This document shows, one piece after another, positions 53,146-62,000 of a DNA stretch of 64,000 bases. Source of the stretch: CAZSHG01 sp964606695 [NCBI: uncultured bacterium] (GTDB taxonomy: Bacteria; UBP14; UBA6098); assembly GCA_964606695.1 (NCBI GenBank), contig CAZSHG010000002.1, positions 110,084-174,083 on the forward strand, read 5' to 3'. Position numbers and translations under genes: made by a program. The number at the start of each line of letters is the position of its first letter. Position 1 is the stretch's first letter. The notes beneath the pieces are model-generated. The model ran no database searches, was not told the DNA's origin, and was given only the letters and a program-made list of their open reading frames with translations.

Positions 53146-53255
53146 GCAAAAACCCCCCTGTTCAGAGGGTATATGGTCTTCCGAGGGGGGGCGATTGCCC
53201 GAATTCGTATGTCGTGTTTTTATCGATCATATCTCCCGATAAGTAATTTCCTTTC

Positions 53256-56200
53256 TTACGGCGAAACGTCTATCATGTTGGGTTCGCCGCCGTCTGGGGC
53301 AGGAAGGATGAGCCTGGCGTCGCCGGTCGTTTCCGTTACGATTATCTTCGTGTCCCAGTTGACGTCGCTTGCGTCGCCGTTGAGTTCGACGAAGGTGTCC
53401 TTAATTTCGATTATGTTGAATGTCGATGTCGCCGTGCCCGCGATGAGTTGCGGCGATCCGATGTCCGCGTCGCCGTCGAAGGTAACCACGCTGTTTCCGG
53501 CAGTGAACACGCCCTCGTTGTTCCAGTTGCCGTCGAGTTTGATTGTGGGTTTGTCCGTTTCGACCGCATCGCAGATGAGATTCGCGCCGGATCGTATCTG
53601 GAGATTTGCCTCGACCGTTAGCTGGTATGTGCTCGCGGAGGCCGAACCGTCGATTATGAGATTGTAGCAATCGTCGCCGGCCATGTTGCCGATTACCAGA
53701 TCGCCGTTGGATGCGCTTCGAATCGGCCAGTTGTCGGGATCGCTTTCCGGGTCAGCGGGGATTCTCGCCTGCCAGTCCTGATTTGGCACACCGACGGGGT
53801 TCCAGTTGCCATCGATGTCCCAATCGGTGTCGATGTTGCCCGTCCAGACCTTGGTCATGTTATCCTCGTCCGCACCGATATCGGGTGTAAACGCATTTCG
53901 TATGTCGCCGTCTATGTCGTCGGTCACGGAAGCAATCGGGACGGCTATATCCTGAACGGGGCTCGAGCTTGTGATATGCAAATCGGTCGCCGTCGCGAAG
54001 GGATCGACGTAAACGGGGTCGGCGGAGATGGAGTTGGCGTCGTCGCCGCTGGCGGCTTGCAGTTCGGCGAGATTGTGAACCTGTCCGCCCCAATATCCCC
54101 ATCTGTCTGGATCGGGGGCTTCGGAGTAATAATCGTTGGAATCGGAATGCTCTATCGCGGTGGTTATCGAATTGTAGATATGCGTTCCGTTCACGCAAGT
54201 GAAGATGTTGTTTACGAGATTATTATGGCCGTCGCTGGGTCCGTTGATATAAAATCCCTTCGAGCCGCCGGTAGTGCTACTTCCGTAACAATGGAATGAG
54301 TTGAAATAGAAGTCTTTGTATGTGGTTCCGTTAGCGTATAATCCTTCGGAGGTCGATCCACCGCCGGCAGTGACCATGTTGTTTGCGATAAGGCCGCGGT
54401 GGGCAACACCGTCATCGTTCCCGTCGCAGGACATAAGATAAAGCGCTCTCTGGTTGCCGGTGTTGTCCATTATAATCCTGTTGCCGACCATCTCGAATTC
54501 GTTGTAGCAGTGCATACAATAGATGCCGTAGTTGTGATCGTTGGATACATCGTTCGGAGTGATGTAATTGCCGTTGATGGTCAGGTCGTCCTGATGTGCG
54601 ATGTAAATTCCGTAGAAGGAGTTCTCGAAGAGGTTGTTCTCGATGACGGTTCCGGGTTCGCGCCGCTCTTCGAGAACATGATCCCAGCCCTGATAATACA
54701 TTCCGTAAGTGCCGTCCTTGAACCAGTTATTTCGGAAGACGTTATTGCTGTCGCGCGAGGCCTCGACATCATCCGAGAAGACGATTGCCTTGTTAATCGA
54801 AATCAAGAATCCCGATTGGGAATGCCCGATTAGCTGGTTATTCAGGAATTGGTTGTTGCAGGAGGCGTTACCGATGTCGATGACTATCGAATAAGACGCC
54901 GTGATTGCGCCGGTGGCCTGTATTGTCATATTCTGGAAGATGATATTGTCCGCGCCGTTGAACTTGACGGTATAGTTATCCGCGACGCCCGAAGCGGCAC
55001 TGCTCAATATCACGAGTGAACTGTCGCCGCTTTCCGACTGGAATGTTACGGTTTTGGCAGTGGTAACGTAGGTTAGTTCGTCAAGAATAATCTTCTCGTC
55101 GTATGTGCCGTCGCGGACGTCGAAGGTTGTATTATCGCAGATGCCGTAGGAATTCATGGCAGACACGGCGTCGTTGAAGGTGGCGTAATTCGGGGACGCA
55201 CCGCCTATTGTAAAGGTTCCCGAAAGGGCTGGGGAAATATTTGTAGTTTCCTCGTCGTCGTTCGACGGGTCGCTGTCCGGATTGCCGTTGGGGTTTTCGG
55301 TCTGCACCTTGATGTCATATTCAGTGCCCGCCGAGAAACTATAACCGCTTCCGCAACAGGTGCTAACGTTGACGCTTTCGGAGCCCATCGAACTTAAAAA
55401 CCCATTCCAATTACACGACGGCTGTTCGACGTAGCCTCCGCCGTCATCGATCCACCATCTAATAGTAACAGACGTCAGATCGTTAGTGCCGAAATTAAAC
55501 AACGTAACGATTACGTCATTTGAACCGGGGCAAAATGGCATTACTGGTGCATCGATAGACGATATGCCGGCGTCATCTACCGAACCTGAAGCAGTAGTTC
55601 GCGTCGCTTCGACGGTGTTGCCGTAAGCGCCCTGATTGATCCTGCTACCGTTGCCTGCGGGTTCTAATGAATAATCGTCCGCCGGGTCACCGCCGTCGAT
55701 ACAGGGCGATGTGTTCGGATCTGGAGGAGACCATCCCGAACCGTCCCAATGGCCGGTAGTGGCCGATTGAATATGGAAATCCTCGCTTCCGGGAGCGGTC
55801 GATGCGAAATAAACGGGGTCGGTCGTTCCGAGGACTTCGACGTCGCCCGTGCCTAACGATGGCCACATTCCGTAAGTAGCCGAATAATTCGAAGCAAAAT
55901 AATTATATGAAGTGTTATAATCATCGCTATTATGCAGATACAGACCGTAATCGCCTGAAAGTGTGCTCGTATTCCAGATAATATTGTTTTTGATATCGAT
56001 GTAATCGCAATACCCCACACTTAATGCACGGCTGGTGGCATTGACATAGATCGTATTATTATAAAACTCGGCATTATCACTGGAAGATCCTGAGCAGTAA
56101 TACAAATACACTCCATAACTGCCGGACGTATTATAAACGATGTTGTGATCGAAAGAAAGATATTCCGCGTGGTCAAAATAACATCCGTAGTTATTGGTTC

Positions 56201-59093
56201 CATGAATAACACAGTTCCTAACGGTATTATGAGTGCTGTAATCAGGGTCATCGAAATATATTCCATAAGAAGTTGTAGAAGTTACCTCCAGTCCATCGAA
56301 CGTAACGTAATCCGCGCCCTCAAGATAAATACCATAAGAATCTCCATCGATAACGGGGCTTTCTCCCTCTGCCGCCTGGAAAATTATTGTATTACTCGCA
56401 CTTGCCCCGCTAATAGGTCCAAGACCGCTCGATCCGCCTACACGTTCAACATAATCTCCTCCGTCGTCGTAAACGAGGAATGTAACAGGGCTTTGGATTG
56501 GACTCTCGATCATACCTCCAGAGGTCGTTATATCCGTAATCGCTTCCTCGAAAGACGCATAATCGAAAGCCCCGCCCGGATTTGTCCAGCATATAGTGAA
56601 ACACCTGCTGTATTTCATGGTGTATGTCTCGCTATTACTGAAGTCCGTTCCCAATGCATTTGGGCTTACGCGAATATAATATGTATCCGTGCTAACCGGG
56701 GTATATATAATCGATTCACTTCGGCCGTTACCGGCGGAAGCACTTGTGGCAACTATTGAACCGCCGCTATCAAGCAAATATAGATTATAATTCTCCGTTT
56801 CGGGAAGATTATTTAGAACGAAAGAGTATTGCTGACCGCCTTGCAAAGAAATCGTATAATGATCATGGGCATCAGTGGCATCCCAAACATGTCCTGTGAA
56901 TTCAGGGCCGGCGATAAGAGTAGGTCGATTACCTGCAGAATATGTATCGTCGGCATCTGCTCCAGAACCGGCGTCATTTTCCGTGGGCAGGCCACAAGAA
57001 TTATCCTTCGACGCCTCATCGGTTCCACCGTAAGCACCCTGGTTAATATTACTGCCGTTTGGGGTAGGTTCAGCGCTGTAATCATCTCCGGGGTAACCTG
57101 CATCGATACACATAGAATGCTCACTAGGGTCATCAAAATACCATCGGTTCAATTCTGGCCACCACCGGCCACATTGAGATTTCAAATGAAAATCGCCACC
57201 GCCGGCGGAGAAGAACATAGGAGGATCGGCCGAACCTAAAACTTCGATATCCCCGGTTCCCAACGACGGCCACATCCCATAATCCGCCGAATAATTCGAA
57301 GCAAAATAATTATATGAAGTGTTATAATCATCGCTATTATGCAGATACAGACCGTAATCGCCTGAAAGTGTGCTCGTATTCCAGATAATATTGTTTTTGA
57401 TATCGATGTAATCGCAATACCCCACACTTAATGCACGGCTGGTGGCATTGACATAGATCGTATTATTATAAAACTCGGCATTATCACTGGAAGATCCTGA
57501 GCAGTAATACAAATACACTCCATAACTGCCGGACGTATTATAAACGATGTTGTGATCGAAAGAAAGATATTCCGCGTGGTCAAAATAACATCCGTAGTTA
57601 TTGGTTCCATGAATAACACAGTTCCTAACGGTATTATGAGTGCTGTAATCAGGGTCATCGAAATATATTCCATAAGAAGTTGTAGAAGTTACCTCCAGTC
57701 CATCGAACGTAACGTAATCCGCGCCCTCAAGATAAATACCATAAGAATCTCCATCGATAACGGGGCTTTCTCCCTCTGCCGCCTGGAAAATTATTGTATT
57801 ACTCGCACTTGCCCCGCTAATAGGTCCAAGACCGCTCGATCCGCCTACACGTTCAACATAATCTCCTCCGTCGTCGTAAACGAGAAATGTGATCGGGCCG
57901 GTAATCGGCGACGGAATGAGACCGCCCGAAGTAGTGAGATCAGTTATAGCTTCCTCGAAAGACGCGAAATCGAAAGCACCCCCCGGATTTGTCCAGCAAA
58001 TTGTGAAACAACGGAGATACTGCATCTTATATTTCTCAGTGTCACTGTAATCCGATGATGAATTCGGGCTTATCCTGAGATAATATGTTCCGGTTGATAC
58101 GGCTGTGTAACTAATCTCTTCATTCAGTCCGTCGCCCCCGCTTTCGCTGGACTCGATTACGGTGCCGGTGCCGTCGAGAAGATACAGGTTGTAATTCTCT
58201 GAAGAAGGGACATCATAAAGCTGGAAGATGTAATCCATACCCGCTGTAAGTGATAGAGTATAGTGATCGTGCAAATCTGCGGTATCCCAGATATTACCGT
58301 TATACTCGGTTCCTACGCTAAGAGCAGGGCGGTTTCCCGAACCGTAAACATCGCTTGCGTCGTCACCGGAGCTGGCGTCATCAGGGGTCAACGGCCCGAC
58401 GATTCCATCGACGGTGATATCATCGATAGCCATATCGCTCCTGTAACTGGAACCGGTGATTCCTCTGAATCTTATTATAATGTTATCGCCGTCATATGCT
58501 GAAAGATCGACGACCGCTTCGAACCAACTATTGCCCTGATCACCGGAGAGTTGCCATAAATCGAGATCCCAACCGCTTCCCCCATCGGTTGAAACGTCGA
58601 TATGCATGGATCCCATGGATGAGCCATACATATGATACCAGAAAGTCAATTCCGTAGCCGTAACCGAACTCAAATCGAAGTTGGGAGAAAGCAAATTTGC
58701 AGTGTTATTATAATTACTAGATGATTCAGTATAAAGATAATAACCGCTACCTGTTGTATGATCACCCGAGGGCCCTGTATTGGATGAGGTAGTAGATCCT
58801 GAATATCTTGTCCAATCAAAATCATCGCCCGCCGCGTTAGTCCAATCGCCGAAACCACTCTCGAAATCCTCGTTATAAGGATATGCTGTAATATCCATTG
58901 GAGCCATAGGTCTTGGGCGAGGTTCGATTCCCGACTCGACAATACTGGTTCTGTTATCTATAACCGATTCCTCGAAAGGCGACAGCCGATTCTGCGCTAT
59001 GCAGGGCGAACTTAGCATGATTATCGCCAGTAAAATCCCTATCATGCCCATACGGGTTCCGGAAAATAATATTATAGTGCCGCGAGAGGTCAT
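53256..59093 (-). CDS. Giant secreted protein with MAM-like, PPC and right-handed beta-helix domains
   Basis: The 1945-aa protein has a signal peptide ('IGILLAIIMLSSPCIAQ'). A MAM-like domain follows ('YNEDFESGFGDWTN' to 'AIDDITVDG', about 50-230). Then come two copies of a module comprising a PPC-type domain ('DHYTLSLTAGMDYIFQLYDV' and 'DHYTISLQGGQQYSFVLNNL') plus a right-handed beta-helix ('NTVRNCVIHGTNNYGCYF' and similar). A CARDB-like segment ('FNFGTNDLTSVTIRWWID'), a third beta-helix and a C-terminal region ('NWNPVGVPNQDWQARIP') complete it. A 598-bp block in the two beta-helix copies is identical at DNA level. The chain ends 'NMIDVSP' with no sorting domain. It follows the next upstream gene by 1 nt. 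Adhesive or polysaccharide-acting roles are possible; no catalytic residues are identified. Confidence 0.85.
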   Translation of the reverse strand: MTSRGTIILFSGTRMGMIGILLAIIMLSSPCIAQNRLSPFEESVIDNRTSIVESGIEPRPRPMAPMDITAYPYNEDFESGFGDWTNAAGDDFDWTRYSGSTTSSNTGPSGDHTTGSGYYLYTESSSNYNNTANLLSPNFDLSSVTATELTFWYHMYGSSMGSMHIDVSTDGGSGWDLDLWQLSGDQGNSWFEAVVDLSAYDGDNIIIRFRGITGSSYRSDMAIDDITVDGIVGPLTPDDASSGDDASDVYGSGNRPALSVGTEYNGNIWDTADLHDHYTLSLTAGMDYIFQLYDVPSSENYNLYLLDGTGTVIESSESGGDGLNEEISYTAVSTGTYYLRISPNSSSDYSDTEKYKMQYLRCFTICWTNPGGAFDFASFEEAITDLTTSGGLIPSPITGPITFLVYDDGGDYVERVGGSSGLGPISGASASNTIIFQAAEGESPVIDGDSYGIYLEGADYVTFDGLEVTSTTSYGIYFDDPDYSTHNTVRNCVIHGTNNYGCYFDHAEYLSFDHNIVYNTSGSYGVYLYYCSGSSSDNAEFYNNTIYVNATSRALSVGYCDYIDIKNNIIWNTSTLSGDYGLYLHNSDDYNTSYNYFASNYSADYGMWPSLGTGDIEVLGSADPPMFFSAGGGDFHLKSQCGRWWPELNRWYFDDPSEHSMCIDAGYPGDDYSAEPTPNGSNINQGAYGGTDEASKDNSCGLPTENDAGSGADADDTYSAGNRPTLIAGPEFTGHVWDATDAHDHYTISLQGGQQYSFVLNNLPETENYNLYLLDSGGSIVATSASAGNGRSESIIYTPVSTDTYYIRVSPNALGTDFSNSETYTMKYSRCFTICWTNPGGAFDYASFEEAITDITTSGGMIESPIQSPVTFLVYDDGGDYVERVGGSSGLGPISGASASNTIIFQAAEGESPVIDGDSYGIYLEGADYVTFDGLEVTSTTSYGIYFDDPDYSTHNTVRNCVIHGTNNYGCYFDHAEYLSFDHNIVYNTSGSYGVYLYYCSGSSSDNAEFYNNTIYVNATSRALSVGYCDYIDIKNNIIWNTSTLSGDYGLYLHNSDDYNTSYNYFASNYSATYGMWPSLGTGDVEVLGTTDPVYFASTAPGSEDFHIQSATTGHWDGSGWSPPDPNTSPCIDGGDPADDYSLEPAGNGSRINQGAYGNTVEATRTTASGSVDDAGISSIDAPVMPFCPGSNDVIVTLFNFGTNDLTSVTIRWWIDDGGGYVEQPSCNWNGFLSSMGSESVNVSTCCGSGYSFSAGTEYDIKVQTENPNGNPDSDPSNDDEETTNISPALSGTFTIGGASPNYATFNDAVSAMNSYGICDNTTFDVRDGTYDEKIILDELTYVTTAKTVTFQSESGDSSLVILSSAASGVADNYTVKFNGADNIIFQNMTIQATGAITASYSIVIDIGNASCNNQFLNNQLIGHSQSGFLISINKAIVFSDDVEASRDSNNVFRNNWFKDGTYGMYYQGWDHVLEERREPGTVIENNLFENSFYGIYIAHQDDLTINGNYITPNDVSNDHNYGIYCMHCYNEFEMVGNRIIMDNTGNQRALYLMSCDGNDDGVAHRGLIANNMVTAGGGSTSEGLYANGTTYKDFYFNSFHCYGSSTTGGSKGFYINGPSDGHNNLVNNIFTCVNGTHIYNSITTAIEHSDSNDYYSEAPDPDRWGYWGGQVHNLAELQAASGDDANSISADPVYVDPFATATDLHITSSSPVQDIAVPIASVTDDIDGDIRNAFTPDIGADEDNMTKVWTGNIDTDWDIDGNWNPVGVPNQDWQARIPADPESDPDNWPIRSASNGDLVIGNMAGDDCYNLIIDGSASASTYQLTVEANLQIRSGANLICDAVETDKPTIKLDGNWNNEGVFTAGNSVVTFDGDADIGSPQLIAGTATSTFNIIEIKDTFVELNGDASDVNWDTKIIVTETTGDARLILPAPDGGEPNMIDVSP
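55880..56477. repeat. 598-bp internal direct repeat, copy nearer the 3' end of the gene
   Basis: Bases 55880-56477 match 57287-57884 as far as I can read them, offset 1407 bp (469 codons), with no mismatch, whereas the DNA immediately outside diverges. Both copies lie in the beta-helix coding region of the 1945-aa gene. Confidence 0.85.
57287..57884. repeat. 598-bp internal direct repeat, copy nearer the 5' end of the gene
   Basis: Partner of 55880-56477. The surrounding PPC and N-terminal helix coils of the two modules are clearly diverged, so the identity is restricted to this block. Confidence 0.85.
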
Positions 59094-59094
59094 C

Positions 59095-62000
59095 TTACTT
59101 TAAATTCCCGTTTACGTCGTAGAGGTCCATATTCACCGGTTCGTTGATTCTCTCTTCGGGGATATTGACCTCCTCGGTCGGTTTTCCGGCCCAGTCGCGA
59201 CGTTTGCCCTTTAGCAGGAATCCGAATCTCGCGTTATTATCGCCGGAAAGTGCTTCGATAGTAAGAACACTTCCGTCGAGATGCGCGATTAGATAAGCTT
59301 TATCCTGCGGCGTAACTATGGGTATTATAGAGTTCTCTGCGACAACGTTATAAAATAGCCACAGATCGGAACCTCTGGGTTGTTTCGCAAGATCGACTTT
59401 ATAAATACCATTTTCCAACACTCCTGTTCCGGCGGTCTCCATCCACATTCCGATACCCTCGGACATCCACGTAACGTATTGCTCTCCATCGATTTGAACA
59501 ATAGGATCGATCTGATCTGCGTGGACTGTAGCGGCGTAAATATGATCGAATTTGTTCGAGGTCGAACCGAGATTGTAAGTCGTAGTCGCATCCGGCAAAA
59601 TGTTGCCTTTAACCGTAACGTTACCGTCCGCGGCAATAGTTAAACCCTCGTCGTCGCCGTCGCTTGAAATCCAGTAGCTACCCATTTGAAGGTTTTGCGT
59701 CGCTAAATGGTTCCCAAGGTTATCACCGCCGCCGGAGCCGACTGTTAGATCGTATTCCGTCCCACCGTCGTCTTTGAAATAGATTTTGCTGTCGTCTTTA
59801 CAATAAAGTCTGCCGTATTCAGAAGCTGGATCGGCGGGGGTAGCCGGGAGTTCGGGGAATTCTATAAAGCCGTTAACCAGTGTCATTTGATTATATGTAG
59901 CTCCTCCGGTAGAATAATAGGTCGTTCCGTTCCATCTCCTGTCGGCAACGAAGGATGAAAATGGGGTAGATGGATTCCCACAATGTGTTTCTAAGGAAAG
60001 CGTCCCATCCGTATATGTAGTAGGGGTGCCGTTAGTATAATCAATTGGATTATATTCTCCGCTTGTAACAAGAATATAGATTCCATATGTCGAGCTTGTT
60101 GGGATACTTATACCGCCGATGTCGAAATGCGTCGGATTTCCAACTCCCGCGCTCGTTGTCGTATATGTCCCTTCCAGAGTCCATCCGGTTGAACTTGTCT
60201 CATGGCCTACACAAGAATCCAATCGATAGTATATATCGATCGTAACGCTTTCACCCACCGGACGGTCGATGTTGCAGTCGAATCCGGTAATCTGGACGGC
60301 TTCGGTTGTTGTTATAAGATCGAACATATTTCCATATTGGCCGTTGCCGCCGGCGAAAGTCGTCGTTACCGAACCAGTTGGCGGACCAACTACTTCTCCC
60401 ATTACTCTAAGTTCGCCATCGTTTACCTGAAGATCGCCGTCGTCTTCGACATAAACTCTATCCGCTTCGGCGGTGGCGTTATTATTGTAGATACGGTCAT
60501 TTCCGGTATCGTCCGTCCAGATACTGGTTCCACCACCGGAAGCATCCTGCCATGACATTCCTCCAGCGCCATCCGCGGTGAGAACCTGATCCGCCGATCC
60601 TGTGCTTGCGCCGTCGTATAGACCGCCGCTGACAGCGATATCACCGGAAATATCGAGTTTATATGATGGAGTCGAGGTTCCTACACCAACTAAACCTCTA
60701 TCGGCGATCAACACATTACCATCGGTTCCACCGGAAGTGCCACCTTGCAATATAAGATCGCCTCCAATCCCTCCGCCGGAGGATCGTCCGGCGTAAATGA
60801 ACAGGTCTTGCCCGTCACCTGCAGTTCCAGCAACGTATATTTCTCTGGTAGCTCCATCGCAGAGAGTAATGTCACCGTTAACTTCAAGTTTTTCCGTAGG
60901 ACTTGTCGTCCCGATGCCGACGTTGCCCGAATTATCTATGCGAACTGCTTCCGAACCGTTTATTGTAATACCGATCATGTTATCCGCAGGTTGATAAAAG
61001 CCCGTATTGCCATCTCCATTGAACCATATCGGAGGATCGGTTATGCTACCGTCGTCGAACTCTATTTCATTCATACGACTCGCGGAACCTGGGTCGAGAT
61101 AATAACTCGTGTTATCCCAATCGATTATGCGATCGCTGATATATAGGTCGTTATTCGTGCCGCTCGCATCACCGATGTAAACGTCGCCCGATTGCCTTTC
61201 GATATCAGAACCAACCGTGACCCAATCGTCGTCTGTCCCCGAGGCTTCCGCCCATGTAACCGTGCCGGAGCCGTCGGTCGTGAGAACGTAATCGGCGGTT
61301 CCGTCCGAAGTAGGTAAGTCGTAAGCGCCGTTGATGTTTAGAGAATTTACTCTCGCGGAACCTGCTACTTGCATTAGATAAGTTGGATTCGATACTCCTA
61401 TACCGACATTTCCATTTGATCGGACAATGAACCTACAAGCTCCCGAATAGGCTTGCAAAATGTAAGCATCGTTTAGATTCCTTCCAGTTGTTACCAAAAG
61501 GCCGTCCTCGCCGGCGGCATCGGTTCTGTTCCAGATTCTGGCGGCTCTTTCGGCGGTGGCGTCATCGACCTGAACATCGAGTTTATGTCCGGGGGTCGTC
61601 GTTCCTATTCCCACATTGCCTGCTACCGCCGAGTATTGATCAGAACCGTTGATCGTCCAGTCGGCGTCAGAACCGGAAATATCCGTCCATGCCATTCCAC
61701 CTGCACCGTTAGCAGTTAATACTTGATCCGCCGATCCAGTGCTCGCACCGTCGTAAAGACCGCCGCTAACAGCTATATCGCCATTCACATCCAAATCATA
61801 AGAAGGCGCATTTGTTTTAATTCCGACCTTACCGGAGCCAACAGACGTGCCGGTTCCAAAACCGCCGGTAGCGAAAATGAGGTTTCCGATAGAAAGCTGG
61901 TTACTATTCGTGGCAACAGGTGCATCGATATCATATCCTATAAGAATATTACTGCTACCTGTTGTAATATTACTTCCCGTGCTGTAACCAATCGCTATAT

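Noticed and set aside
56145-58058. Plus-strand ORFs repeated within the duplicated block
   Set aside because: They mirror the beta-helix coding sequence on the minus strand and have no coding signals of their own.
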